A DNA stretch of 64,000 bases from Leeuwenhoekiella nanhaiensis. Lineage in GTDB: Bacteria > Bacteroidota > Bacteroidia > Flavobacteriales > Flavobacteriaceae. The position numbers and the translations under genes are program-made. Below are positions 35,866-44,340 of this stretch, piece after piece. The DNA lies in NCBI RefSeq assembly GCF_002744755.1, contig NZ_KZ319288.1:372001-436000 (forward strand), written 5' to 3'. The notes beneath the pieces are model-generated. The model ran no database searches. It was not told where the DNA came from and saw only the letters and a program-made list of their open reading frames with translations. Positions within the stretch are counted from its first letter, which is position 1, and each line of letters begins with the position of its first letter.

Positions 35866-37782
35866 TTACTTCACCTCTTCAAAATCTACATCTTCCACAT
35901 CGCTGCTTGCATTACCTTCAGCTTTACCTCCGGCTTGTCCTGCGTCAGGACCCGGTTGTGCACCACCCTGAGCACCTTCAGCCTGTGCTTTATAAATCTC
36001 TTCAGAAGCAGACTTCCAGATTTCATTTAAGTTGTCTAATGCAGGCTGCACCTTCTCAACTTCTCCGGTAGCGTGTGCTTTCTTCAATTCTTCAAGAGCA
36101 CCTTCAATTTTCGATTTATTATCGGCAGAAAGCTTATCGCCAGACTCTTTCAAAAGCTTTTCAGTTTGGAATACCATCTGATCGGCTTCGTTCAATTTAT
36201 CTACTTTTTCTTTTGCCTTAGCATCAGCTTCCGCATTTGCTTCCGCTTCCGCTTTCATCTTTTTGATTTCTTCTTCGGTAAGACCTGAAGAAGCTTCAAT
36301 ACGGATGTCTTGTTTCTTACCAGTCGCTTTATCTTCGGCACTTACTTTAATGATACCATTAGCATCAATATCAAAAGTAACCTCGATTTGTGGCGTACCG
36401 CGTTGTGCTGGTGGAATACCGTCTAAATGGAAACGACCAATAGTCTTGTTGTCATTTGCCATAGGACGTTCACCCTGCAATACGTGAATTTCCACACTTG
36501 GCTGATTGTCTGCTGCGGTAGAGAATACCTGAGATTTTTTCGTAGGAATAGTTGTGTTGGCCTCAATTAACTTGGTCATCACACCACCCATAGTCTCAAT
36601 ACCTAATGAAAGCGGAGTTACATCGAGTAACAATACATCTTTCACGTCACCGGTAAGAACACCACCCTGAATCGCAGCACCTACAGCAACTACCTCATCA
36701 GGATTCACTCCTTTACTTGGTTTTTTGCCAAAGAACTTCTCAACAGCTTCCTGTACTGCAGGAATACGGGTTGAACCACCTACTAAGATGATCTCGTCAA
36801 TATCACTCTTAGAAAGTCCGGCAGCTTTAAGTGCAGACTCACAAGGCTCAATCGTTCTGCGTACCAGATCGTCAATCAATTGCTCAAACTTAGAACGGGT
36901 TAGCGTACGCACCAGGTGTTTTGGTCCGCTGGCAGTAGCCGTTACATAAGGCAGGTTGATTTCGGTTTGGCTTGAAGATGATAATTCAATCTTCGCTTTT
37001 TCAGCAGCTTCTTTAAGACGTTGTAAAGCCATTGGGTCTTTACGCAGGTCCATATCTTCCTCTGCCTTAAATTCTTCAGCTAACCAGTTGATGATTTTGC
37101 TATCCACGTCATCACCACCTAAGTGCGTGTCTCCGTCTGTAGCCAATACTTCAAATACACCGTCACCCAACTCCAGGATAGACACGTCATGCGTACCACC
37201 ACCAAAGTCAAATACTACGATTTTCTGATCGCTGTCTTTTTTATCTAGACCGTAAGCCAAAGCTGCAGCAGTAGGCTCGTTGATGATACGCTCTACTTTA
37301 AGACCTGCAATCTCTCCGGCTTCTTTGGTTGCCTGACGCTGCGAGTCATTAAAGTAGGCAGGTACGGTAATTACCGCCCCAGTCACATCCTGACCTAAAT
37401 AATCTTCTGCTGTTTTCTTCATTTTCTGAAGAATCATTGCAGACAATTCCTGCGGAGTATATAAACGACCATCCACATCTACACGAGGCGTATCGTTGTC
37501 TCCTTTTACTACTTTATAAGCAGAGTTATCTACTTCTTTTGAAGACTCGCTAAACTTATTCCCCATAAAACGCTTGATCGAAGAGATCGTTTTGGTTGGG
37601 TTAGTTACTGCTTGTCTTTTTGCAGGGTCCCCTACTTTAATTTCGCCACCTTCTACAAATGCAATTACCGAAGGTGTTGTTCTTTTTCCTTCGCCGTTAG
37701 GTATTACCACAGGCTCGTTACCCTCCATTACGGCAACGCACGAGTTTGTAGTACCTAAGTCGATTCCTATGATTTTACTCAT
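35866..37782 (-). CDS. dnaK: Molecular chaperone DnaK (Hsp70)
   Basis: Hsp70 chaperone that binds exposed hydrophobic peptides in ATP-dependent cycles. The 638-residue protein has the ATPase start [35 protein letters not shown], the phosphate-2 region [20 protein letters not shown] and [14 protein letters not shown], the linker [16 protein letters not shown] and the substrate domain. The disordered tail is rich in Gly/Gln/Pro and ends EDVDFEEVK. Normal length. dnaJ and grpE are not adjacent. It is flanked by an unusual perfect palindrome upstream (37855-37869) and several hairpins downstream; no CIRCE element was seen. Confidence 0.98.
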   Translation of the reverse strand: MSKIIGIDLGTTNSCVAVMEGNEPVVIPNGEGKRTTPSVIAFVEGGEIKVGDPAKRQAVTNPTKTISSIKRFMGNKFSESSKEVDNSAYKVVKGDNDTPRVDVDGRLYTPQELSAMILQKMKKTAEDYLGQDVTGAVITVPAYFNDSQRQATKEAGEIAGLKVERIINEPTAAALAYGLDKKDSDQKIVVFDFGGGTHDVSILELGDGVFEVLATDGDTHLGGDDVDSKIINWLAEEFKAEEDMDLRKDPMALQRLKEAAEKAKIELSSSSQTEINLPYVTATASGPKHLVRTLTRSKFEQLIDDLVRRTIEPCESALKAAGLSKSDIDEIILVGGSTRIPAVQEAVEKFFGKKPSKGVNPDEVVAVGAAIQGGVLTGDVKDVLLLDVTPLSLGIETMGGVMTKLIEANTTIPTKKSQVFSTAADNQPSVEIHVLQGERPMANDNKTIGRFHLDGIPPAQRGTPQIEVTFDIDANGIIKVSAEDKATGKKQDIRIEASSGLTEEEIKKMKAEAEANAEADAKAKEKVDKLNEADQMVFQTEKLLKESGDKLSADNKSKIEGALEELKKAHATGEVEKVQPALDNLNEIWKSASEEIYKAQAEGAQGGAQPGPDAGQAGGKAEGNASSDVEDVDFEEVK

Positions 37783-37854
37783 TATATATAATTTTAAGTG
37801 TTATTAATTTTTGTTCGCACACTTAAAGTCAATCTTTGTGCCACCACAAAATCA

Positions 37855-37869
37855 CTGACAAGCTGTCAG
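37855..37869. promoter_or_regulatory. 15-bp perfect palindrome upstream of dnaK
   Basis: CTGACA-AGC-TGTCAG, perfect six-base arms with a three-base spacer, 73 bases before the dnaK ATG. It does not match CIRCE or HAIR. Its position suggests an operator or activator site for heat-shock control; the regulator is unknown. Confidence 0.5.
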
Positions 37870-37907
37870 AATTTCTTTTTGGGCAAGTCAGCAATCGCTT
37901 TCAAAGA

Positions 37908-38085
37908 GCGCTTGCTGTCGGGCTATACGCTGCAATCTTGTGGGGCTAAAGTCCCCGCAAGGATTTCCGCTGCTATCCCTCTTGCGGAAGTGAGACAGGA
38001 GATCTTAGATATCAGACTTGAGATTTTAGACCTGAGACCTAAGACCTGAGAAGAATAAAGAACAAAGAGAATAGAAAACAACAAA
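37908..38085. repeat. Dispersed-repeat-like intergenic element with hairpin
   Basis: Part of a 354-base gene-free stretch (37783-38136). It contains the imperfect nine-base stem CTTGTGGGG/CCCCGCAAG (37937-37945 with 37953-37961), inside a G+C-richer block resembling short elements I recall from other Bacteroidetes genomes. Then comes a purine/T-rich run of ATCTNAGA-type words (about 38000-38050). Small frames here on both strands look repeat-derived and not genuine. Copy number in the genome cannot be judged from this window. Confidence 0.5.
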
Positions 38086-38136
38086 CCCCATAGCGTAAAC
38101 AGCCAGCTATAAAACAAAACCGAAAAACGGAGAACC

Positions 38137-39372
38137 CTAAACCAGGCTCAGTGCATTTTCAATATCGGCAACAAGATCTTCCTCGTGTTCCAGACCTACA
38201 GACAGCCTCACGAGGCGCTCATTGATACCCATGAATTCTTTCATTTCAGGATCAAGACCCACGTGCGTCATCGTGGCGGGATGCTGCCCCAGACTTTCGG
38301 TGCTGCCCAGACTCACCGCCAGTTTTACCAGTTTGAGACTGTTGAGAAATTTAAAAGCTTCGGCTTCTTTACCTTTTACTTCAAAGGCAATCATAGCTCC
38401 GGGAGAGGTGTACTGTCGTTTATACAGCGCATAAGCTTCCGAAACTTCCGGCAGGCAGCCCAGATAATGTACTTTTAAGATTTTAGGATGCTTCTTAAGA
38501 TACGCGGCGACCCGCTCTGCGGTGCGTGCCTGTTGTTCCATACGTACTTTTAGAGTCTCCAGACTGCGCAACAACAACCAGCAGGTGTGCGGACTCGCCA
38601 TATTCCCTAAAAACGTACGCAATACCTTGATGCGTTGCATAACCGCAGCATTACCCAGCACCGCCCCGGCAATCAAGTCACTGTGTCCGCCCAGATATTT
38701 GGTAGCCGAATAAATCACGATATCTGCACCGTGCTCTAGCGGACTGCACCACAACGGCCCCATATAGGTATTGTCAGTCGCCAGGTGTACCTTTTTGTCA
38801 CTCCTGCTGTAGCGGTCTGCCAGTCTTCTGCACATCGCGATATCAATCAGCTCATTGGTGGGGTTAGCGGGCGTTTCAATATAAATTAAGCTCAGCTTAT
38901 GGGCTTTACCGCTTTCGTCAAGCAGTTTTGCAATATCCGCCTCATCCTGATCGGGTCTAAAACCAATAGCCTCTACTCCTATTTCCTTTAAAAAATGATT
39001 GATAAAATGATCCGTTCCGCCATAGGTGGGTCGGCTGTACAGCAATAGATCACCTGGCTTTAAAAACTCGAGCATTACCGTGCTTATGGCAGACATTCCG
39101 CTTTCAAAAACCGCACACTGCTCTGCCTTATCCCAAAGCGACAGTCGGTCTTCAAGAATCTCCAGATTGGGATTATTAATGCGACTGTAAATAAGCCCCA
39201 GTTCTTCCTGGTCTGCCTTTTCGCGCAGCCCGTAAGCCACTTCAAAAAAAGCCTTTCCGGTTTCTGCAGTTTTAAAGACAAAAGTAGAAGTTTGAAATAC
39301 CGGTGGTTTGATCGCACCTTCAGAAAGTTCGGGTTTGTAACCGTGGGTCATCATTAAGCTTTCGGGATTCAT
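38137..39372 (-). CDS. Cys/Met metabolism PLP enzyme (cystathionine gamma-synthase / methionine gamma-lyase family)
   Basis: 411-residue fold-type I PLP enzyme of trans-sulfuration. YSRINNPNLEILEDRLSLWD (62-81) holds the phosphate-binding Tyr/Arg, YGGT is at 117-120, ETPANPTN at 166-173, and the cofactor Asp in ATDNTYM (about 200). Lys225 in IVIYSATKYLGGHSDLIAG binds PLP. The C-terminus has the family Arg in VRLSVGLE. Members include cystathionine synthase, beta/gamma-lyase and methionine gamma-lyase. The divergent Lrp-type gene (39533) resembles the mdeR-mdeA arrangement of methionine gamma-lyase, but the substrate remains open. Confidence 0.88.
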   Translation of the reverse strand: MNPESLMMTHGYKPELSEGAIKPPVFQTSTFVFKTAETGKAFFEVAYGLREKADQEELGLIYSRINNPNLEILEDRLSLWDKAEQCAVFESGMSAISTVMLEFLKPGDLLLYSRPTYGGTDHFINHFLKEIGVEAIGFRPDQDEADIAKLLDESGKAHKLSLIYIETPANPTNELIDIAMCRRLADRYSRSDKKVHLATDNTYMGPLWCSPLEHGADIVIYSATKYLGGHSDLIAGAVLGNAAVMQRIKVLRTFLGNMASPHTCWLLLRSLETLKVRMEQQARTAERVAAYLKKHPKILKVHYLGCLPEVSEAYALYKRQYTSPGAMIAFEVKGKEAEAFKFLNSLKLVKLAVSLGSTESLGQHPATMTHVGLDPEMKEFMGINERLVRLSVGLEHEEDLVADIENALSLV

Positions 39373-39449
39373 AGGAGTCTAGTTTTAATTGTTTGGTAAA
39401 ACTACCAATAACCAGACTCAGATTTGGAATACCTCATAAAATCCATAAT

Positions 39450-39480
39450 TTTTCCTATTTTTAAAAATAAAACAGGAAAA
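39450..39480. promoter_or_regulatory. Inverted repeat between the PLP enzyme and lrp genes
   Basis: TTTTCCT (39450-39456) and AGGAAAA (39474-39480) form a seven-base dyad with an A/T-only centre. It lies midway between the divergent starts, as expected for an Lrp-type operator. Not tested. Confidence 0.4.
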
Positions 39481-39532
39481 CAACCATCAATCTTTCGTCC
39501 CCATAAGCGATATAACGGAAAAATTCCCCTTT

Positions 39533-39994
39533 ATGAAACTCGACGACACCGATAAAAAACTGCTTGCCATCCTACAGGAAGACAGTAAAACCCCAATAAA
39601 AGACATCGCATCCCGCCTAAATCTGACTAAAACGCCTATTTATGAGCGTATCAAACGTTATGAGCAGGAAGGTATCATCAGCAAATATGTTGGCGTACTC
39701 GACCCGTCTAAGCTAGACACGGTTATGGTCGTCTTTTGTTCCGTTTCTTTGGAAAGCCAAAAACTGGACGCCCTTGAGTCTTTTGACAAAGCCGTTGCAG
39801 ACATTCCTGAGGTGGTTGAATGCTATCTTATGGGTGGCGCTAACGACTTTTTACTAAAAGTGGTGGTTAAAGATTTACAGGCGTATCATACCTTTTCTTC
39901 CGGGAAGCTGGCAGCTCTACCCAATGTTTCTCAAATAAAAAGTACGTTTGTATTGAATGAAGTAAAGCGATCAACCGTGATCCCGATCTTCTAA
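39533..39994 (+). CDS. Lrp/AsnC family transcriptional regulator
   Basis: 153-residue regulator with an N-terminal winged helix (LDDTDKKLLAILQEDSKTPIKDIASRLNLTKTPIYERIKRYEQEGII, about 2-48) and a C-terminal RAM ligand-binding domain. The RAM part has VVECYLMGGANDFLLKVVVKDLQAYHTF and the end SQIKSTFVLNEVKRSTVIPI. Length is normal. It is divergent from the PLP sulfur-amino-acid enzyme and so probably controls it in response to an amino acid such as methionine; that is inferred from position. Confidence 0.93.
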   Translation: MKLDDTDKKLLAILQEDSKTPIKDIASRLNLTKTPIYERIKRYEQEGIISKYVGVLDPSKLDTVMVVFCSVSLESQKLDALESFDKAVADIPEVVECYLMGGANDFLLKVVVKDLQAYHTFSSGKLAALPNVSQIKSTFVLNEVKRSTVIPIF

Positions 39995-40004
39995 ACCCCT
40001 GCTT

Positions 40005-40694
40005 GTGCCGGCAAACCTACATTCTTCTTCTAAAAAAAAGATTTTATACCGCAGCCTGTTGTGGCTTTTTGGTATCTATCTGCTCATCGCTCTGATCAAA
40101 ACACTGCTTGCCACTATGTTCCCCGGAGTGGAAACATCCGGTTATTCGCAAAGCGGAATAACCGAAATGCTGCGCAACAATCCCTTTAAAGCTGCCGTGA
40201 TGATACTACTGGTCGCACCTATGGTTGAAGAGTGTATGCACCGCAGCCTGCTGAAACCCTCGCATCTGGATGTCGTGCTCTTCTGCTCCTCGTGGATCGT
40301 TTACGCTACCAACCTCTTTATCCCTGAAGATGTAAACTGGCTGGTACGCGTTCTCTTTTTGTTCATCTTTCTGGGCTGCCTGACGTACATTGGCGTTCAG
40401 CTTTTAAATCCCTATAAATTGCGTCATTTAAGGGTTTGGCTTACCCGGCACTACAAATGGATTTGGATGATCACATCCGTAAGCTTCGGCTTGATGCACA
40501 TCACCAATTATGTAGCCGTTTTTACCATAAACCTTCCTTTGTTTTTCAATATTCTGCCGCGGATTGCTTCCGGTTTTATATTCGGCTATATCAAGCTTAA
40601 AAACCGGCATATCCTGTGGTCTGTTGCCGCACATGCGCTTAACAATCTCGTTCCTTTCATTATCCTCGTACTGCTCTATCAATTGAATTCGTAA
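40005..40694 (+). CDS. CPBP family intramembrane metalloprotease (abortive-infection/CAAX type)
   Basis: 229-residue polytopic membrane protein of the CPBP (Abi/CAAX protease) family, starting at a GTG 10 bases after the lrp stop. Motif 1 is EECMHR at 75-80 (EExxxR), motif 2 FGLMH near 160 (FxxxH), and motif 3 HALNN near 209 (HxxxN), each in a hydrophobic segment. About seven spans are visible. The family members have varied roles (bacteriocin self-immunity, protein maturation), so no specific substrate is assigned. It may be cotranscribed with lrp. Confidence 0.85.
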   Translation: MPANLHSSSKKKILYRSLLWLFGIYLLIALIKTLLATMFPGVETSGYSQSGITEMLRNNPFKAAVMILLVAPMVEECMHRSLLKPSHLDVVLFCSSWIVYATNLFIPEDVNWLVRVLFLFIFLGCLTYIGVQLLNPYKLRHLRVWLTRHYKWIWMITSVSFGLMHITNYVAVFTINLPLFFNILPRIASGFIFGYIKLKNRHILWSVAAHALNNLVPFIILVLLYQLNS

Positions 40695-40781
40695 GCTTTG
40701 CGCCATACTGCTTTAACAAAGCCTTGGCGATTAATACGTTTGGGGTTTCGTACTTTGTAGGTAAACCAAAAAATTATATTT

Positions 40782-41786
40782 ATGAAGGCGATACAAGTCC
40801 CTAAAGCGGGTGCAGACTTCAACATTATTGACGTTGACATCCCAACCCCAAAAGAAAATGAAGTATTAATTAAAGTGGAAGCCTGCGGTATTTGCCACAG
40901 TGACAATATGGTCAAGGAAGGACACTTCCCGGGTATCGAATATCCACGGGTGCCCGGCCACGAGGTTGTAGGTATTGTTGATGCGGTAGGCAACAACGTT
41001 AAGCAATGGAAAAAAGGACAGCGCGTGGGCGTAGGCTGGCATGGAGGGCATTGCTTTGAATGCGAACCCTGTCGCCGCGGTAAGTTTATTAACTGCGAAA
41101 ATGCCAAAATTGCGGGTATCTCCTACGATGGCGGTTATGCCGAATATATGACCGCTCCGCAGGAAGCCATCGCGGCTATCCCCGAAGAATTAAAGTCGGA
41201 AGAAGCTGCTCCTTTGCTTTGTGCCGGTATCACGGTGTACAATGCGATGCGTAATAGCAACATCAGAGCCGGAGACGTGGTTGCCATTCAGGGAATAGGT
41301 GGTTTGGGTCACCTGGCTGTTCAATATGCTAACAAAATGGGAATGCGCACGGTTGCGATTTCTACTTCAGATGACAAAAAGAAACTAGCACACGATCTGG
41401 GCGCGCATCATTTTATCGCTACAGACGATCAGGATGCGGTTGAAGAATTACAAAAACTGGGCGGTGCCAAACTTATTGTAGCCACCGCACCTTATGCGGA
41501 TGCCATTACTTCAGTAATTGACGGTCTGGGCATTGATGGCGAACTCATTTGTATTGGTGCAACCGGCGATCCGATAAAGGTATCTCCTATGCAGTTGCTT
41601 ATGGCCCGCAAATCGGTTTCCGGATGGCCAAGCGGTACCGCGATGGATAGCGAAGACACGCTCAATTTCAGCGCGCTCACCGGCACCAAACCCATGATTG
41701 AAACCTTCAAATTTGACGATGTAGAAGAAGCCTTCAGTAAAATGATGAACAACAAAGCCCGTTTCCGCGTGGTTTTGGTTCCTTAA
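40782..41786 (+). CDS. Zinc-dependent alcohol dehydrogenase
   Basis: 334-residue medium-chain dehydrogenase of the AdhP-like type. The catalytic-zinc motif CGICHSD is at 35-41, with GHEVVG at 59-64. The structural zinc cysteines C91, C94, C97 and C105 lie in the loop HCFECEPCRRGKFINC. The nucleotide fold has AIQGIGGLGHLAVQYA (about 168-183). The fold and motifs match NAD(P)-dependent aldehyde/alcohol reductases such as YahK and AdhP. It is followed by a strong terminator. The physiological substrate cannot be read from the sequence. Confidence 0.9.
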   Translation: MKAIQVPKAGADFNIIDVDIPTPKENEVLIKVEACGICHSDNMVKEGHFPGIEYPRVPGHEVVGIVDAVGNNVKQWKKGQRVGVGWHGGHCFECEPCRRGKFINCENAKIAGISYDGGYAEYMTAPQEAIAAIPEELKSEEAAPLLCAGITVYNAMRNSNIRAGDVVAIQGIGGLGHLAVQYANKMGMRTVAISTSDDKKKLAHDLGAHHFIATDDQDAVEELQKLGGAKLIVATAPYADAITSVIDGLGIDGELICIGATGDPIKVSPMQLLMARKSVSGWPSGTAMDSEDTLNFSALTGTKPMIETFKFDDVEEAFSKMMNNKARFRVVLVP

Positions 41787-41808
41787 AGAAGATTTTCAAG
41801 AAGATACA

Positions 41809-41846
41809 AAACGACCGTCCGGAGTATTCGAACGGTCGTTTTTATT
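41809..41846 (+). terminator. Terminator after the alcohol dehydrogenase
   Basis: ACGACCGT (41811-41818) pairs with ACGGTCGT (41832-41839), extended by two A-T pairs; the 13-base loop is followed by TTTT. It lies 23 bases after the stop. Confidence 0.88.
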
Positions 41847-41896
41847 TGGCTTAATAATTGATCCTCGAAATTTCATATTAATCATCAAAGCATATT

Positions 41897-42397
41897 ATGA
41901 AAAACTACTTCCTCCTTGTACTACTCGCTATTTTCTTCAATTGCAAAAACACTGATAAAAATATTTCTGAATCTATTATCACAAAAGAATTTACAGACTT
42001 TAATCAGATTGAACCTTTATTAAATTATAATAAAGTAAGCGATACTGTTCTGTACGGTAACCTTAATTTTCCTGGTTTCGGTATTCTCCATCTTCAAAAA
42101 GAAAATGTAGATCTTATACTTTTCAATAAAATTACTTTGGACTCTTTTCAAAATAGAACCTACACAATTCTTGACATGCTAGCTATTCAAAACCTTAAAC
42201 AAAACGAGTTTATTACAATTGGATATTGTGAATTTGAAAATGAGCAAAACGAAAACCTAATCGCAATTGTTGACAAGACTTACAGTATTTCAATTGAACG
42301 CATTAATGCGGCTTGGCAAGTAAATACTGTTACCCGAAAGATTGAGTCGATAACTGATCTGAGCAGCATTAAATGCGTTAATGAGCTTTATGATTAA
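41897..42397 (+). CDS. Putative lipoprotein
   Basis: 166-residue protein with a lipoprotein signal MKNYFLLVLLAIFFNC (Cys16) and an otherwise uncharacterised acidic/beta body (FGILHLQKENVDLILFNKIT). No family recognised. It has its own position after a terminator and a small A+T-rich leader. Confidence 0.6.
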   Translation: MKNYFLLVLLAIFFNCKNTDKNISESIITKEFTDFNQIEPLLNYNKVSDTVLYGNLNFPGFGILHLQKENVDLILFNKITLDSFQNRTYTILDMLAIQNLKQNEFITIGYCEFENEQNENLIAIVDKTYSISIERINAAWQVNTVTRKIESITDLSSIKCVNELYD

Positions 42398-42580
42398 AAT
42401 AAATAATAAAACCGGCTAATGCGATTTCTCCTTACCGCTCGAAATGACTTAAGAATTCAAAATTTAAAGTTCAAAATTCAAGGAATGTTATTTCTGATTT
42501 TGTATTTCCGACTTCGTATTTAGTATTTCTAATTTTGTCTTTTCTCTTTCGTCTAAAATATCACATCTGCCATCTAAAAT
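42398..42580. repeat. Repeat-rich spacer between a lipoprotein gene and umuC
   Basis: Contains an inverted copy (42421-42448) of the GTCATTTCGA...AATC element found at 61733 and 61852, then AATTCAAAATTTAAAGTTC-type words (42453 onward) matching a block at about 61818-61846, and ATCTAAAATC words near 42550-42585. No gene seen. Confidence 0.6.
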
Positions 42581-43855
42581 CTAATCCGAATCAATCGTAA
42601 GCAGCTCACTCCACTGCGTGGTATATCGCGGACTGCGATCTTTTTTAATCAATTCCCACTGATTCATTCGGTTACCTACTAAAGCTGAAGACACCGTAGA
42701 TTTCCCAAACTTCTGGTTAATCTTGTCTATGGTTTTCATCAGATCAGACCGGCAGGCCGGAATTTCGGCATCAAACAAACTGGTCTGCACGTATTCCTGA
42801 GGAATGAGTCCGCACAGGTTCACTCCCACTTTTTTGTAGCGGTAACCGGGTTTGTAGATGGTATGCAGGGCCTTTTTGGCTTCCCGGGTAAGTACATAGG
42901 TATTGTTCGAGGCAGTAGGCAAGGTAACCGTCACACTCTTAGAATACTGCCTGTCGCGCTCACTGTGGTAATTGGTTTGCAAAAACACCTGAACGTACTG
43001 CGCACACGAATGCTGCTTGCGCAACACTTCGCTTACCTCAGCGATATAATAGGCACAGGCTTCTTCAATCAGATCAAGACTGGTCAGTTTAGAGCCAAAG
43101 GATTTTGCGGTACCAATGGCCTTTTTAGCCCGGGGCAGCATCTCGAGTGAAAGGCAGGATTCGCCCCGCAGTTCCCTCCAAATACGCTCGCCAACCACGG
43201 TCATATGTTTGCGCACCCAGTCTACCGAAACTCCGTAAGCAAAATCATAGGCCTTAAAAATCCCCCTGTTGTGCAAACGCTGCCGGTGCTTTTTCCCGAT
43301 TCCCCAGATATCTTTGAGTTCGGCTGCCTGGAGTGCCTGAATACATTTCTCCTGTGTATCCAAAACGCAGACGTGGTCATACTTCTTGATTTTTTTAGCC
43401 ATTTTGTTGGCCAGCTTCGCCAAAACTTTGGTGGGCGCAATCCCCACGCCTACCGGTAAGCCCGTATGCCTTAAAATAGTTTCCTTGATGTTTAAACCGT
43501 GCCGGCGCAGATCTACAAAACGCATATTCGACAGATCTACAAAAGACTCGTCAATACTGTAAATCTCTACATTCGGCGAGAAAAATTTCAAGGTATTCAT
43601 CACCCGCTGAGACATTTCGCCATACAGGGTATAGTTCGACGAAAAAAACTCAACCCGGTTTTCAATCAGCAGCTTTTTGATTTTAAAAACCGGTTCAAAC
43701 ATAGGTATTTCGGTCAGGGCCTTGGCTTCTTTGTTGGCCGCGATCACACAACCGTCGTTATTGCTGAGCACCACCACAGGCTTGCCCCACAAATCAGGTC
43801 TGAAAACCTGTTCACAGGAAGCATAAAAACTGTTGCAATCTACTAAAGCAATCAT
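42581..43855 (-). CDS. umuC: Y-family DNA polymerase UmuC
   Basis: Catalytic subunit of DNA polymerase V, which copies past damage. From the ATG at 43853-43855 it encodes 424 residues. [17 protein letters not shown] (2-18) is the first catalytic block, [10 protein letters not shown] follows, and [14 protein letters not shown] (about 92-105) carries the acidic pair SIDES. The thumb and little-finger parts follow, with the usual end ELLTIDSD. The frame continues upstream to a TTG, but the ATG overlaps the umuD stop as ATGA (43852-43855), the common coupling of these genes. The enzyme residues appear intact, in contrast to its UmuD partner. Confidence 0.95.
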   Translation of the reverse strand: MIALVDCNSFYASCEQVFRPDLWGKPVVVLSNNDGCVIAANKEAKALTEIPMFEPVFKIKKLLIENRVEFFSSNYTLYGEMSQRVMNTLKFFSPNVEIYSIDESFVDLSNMRFVDLRRHGLNIKETILRHTGLPVGVGIAPTKVLAKLANKMAKKIKKYDHVCVLDTQEKCIQALQAAELKDIWGIGKKHRQRLHNRGIFKAYDFAYGVSVDWVRKHMTVVGERIWRELRGESCLSLEMLPRAKKAIGTAKSFGSKLTSLDLIEEACAYYIAEVSEVLRKQHSCAQYVQVFLQTNYHSERDRQYSKSVTVTLPTASNNTYVLTREAKKALHTIYKPGYRYKKVGVNLCGLIPQEYVQTSLFDAEIPACRSDLMKTIDKINQKFGKSTVSSALVGNRMNQWELIKKDRSPRYTTQWSELLTIDSD

Positions 43856-44223
43856 ATGACATCGTGAATGATAAACGTAATCATTCCCCAAAGCGTGAGT
43901 TCCTCGCGGTCTTTGGGGTTTGAGGCCAGACGTTCAATTTTAAAGTTACCGTCCTCAACCACAACGGCCAACTTACCCACGCATGTGGGCAACGAGCGGT
44001 CCACAATAAGCACATCGCGATCCAGGATGTGGTGCTCGCGGTATCCATCGCCCTTTACCCGAATGAAAAAAGTGGCATCCCGGTTCTTCGTGAGTATGCG
44101 ATTGAGGTCGATGCGACTTTCGAGGTAATGTGTTGCCGGACTCGGAAAACCGGTCTGCTCTGAGGTTCCTGCCTGATGAACCTCATCAGGTACTCTTACA
44201 GGTGCTACATAATCAAATTCCAT
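43852..44223 (-). CDS. umuD: UmuD-like protein with substituted catalytic dyad
   Basis: 123-residue S24/LexA-fold protein, partner of UmuC. From residue 20 onward the sequence follows E. coli UmuD without gaps up to the active site (from memory of that sequence), including [17 protein letters not shown] at the cleavage region (Thr24-Gly25 here, Cys24-Gly25 in E. coli). However the nucleophile Ser60 of the GDSM motif is Gly ([10 protein letters not shown], 58-60) and the general base Lys97 is Glu (NFKIERL). Both changes are clear in the DNA (GGA and GAA codons). A normal self-cleaving UmuD would need both. The ATG lies about six bases after a perfect -7 element, suggesting little or no leader. 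It is coupled to umuC. Confidence 0.85.
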   Translation of the reverse strand: MEFDYVAPVRVPDEVHQAGTSEQTGFPSPATHYLESRIDLNRILTKNRDATFFIRVKGDGYREHHILDRDVLIVDRSLPTCVGKLAVVVEDGNFKIERLASNPKDREELTLWGMITFIIHDVI

Positions 44224-44224
44224 A

Positions 44225-44264
44225 TTCCAAAATTATGGAAATATTCCTTTTAAATGGAATATTT
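44225..44264 (-). promoter_or_regulatory. Dyad array and promoter in front of umuD
   Basis: AAATATTCC (44239-44247) and GGAATATTT (44256-44264) form a perfect nine-base dyad with an eight-base centre. TTCCA/TGGAA (44225-44229 with 44236-44240) is a second dyad. On the minus strand a perfect -7 element TAATTTTG (44228-44235) overlaps the second dyad. The arrangement fits an SOS-type operator that would block the umuDC promoter. Confidence 0.65.
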
Positions 44265-44265
44265 C

Positions 44266-44279
44266 CTGTTAATTAACAG
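44266..44279. promoter_or_regulatory. 14-bp perfect palindrome between umuD and sdaA
   Basis: CTGTTAATTAACAG is a perfect 14-base palindrome located next to the umuD operator array and about 60 bases before the sdaA ATG. It may be a separate operator. Not tested. Confidence 0.4.
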
Positions 44280-44340
44280 CCGGGCGAAAACGGTGTAGCA
44301 CTCTTTAAAAAAACCTAACTTAGCGCCCCAAATTGAAGTT

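Noticed and set aside
37783..37870. CIRCE element upstream of dnaK
   Set aside because: No TTAGCACTC-N9-GAGTGCTAA-like sequence is present; the palindrome there is different.
37798..38117. Small frames on both strands in the spacer between dnaK and the PLP enzyme
   Set aside because: They run through the dispersed repeat and low-complexity words and show no signal peptide or conserved features; read as repeat-derived.
40428..41107. Minus-strand frames across the CPBP and alcohol dehydrogenase genes
   Set aside because: They overlap real genes with zinc and CPBP motifs and have no own motifs.
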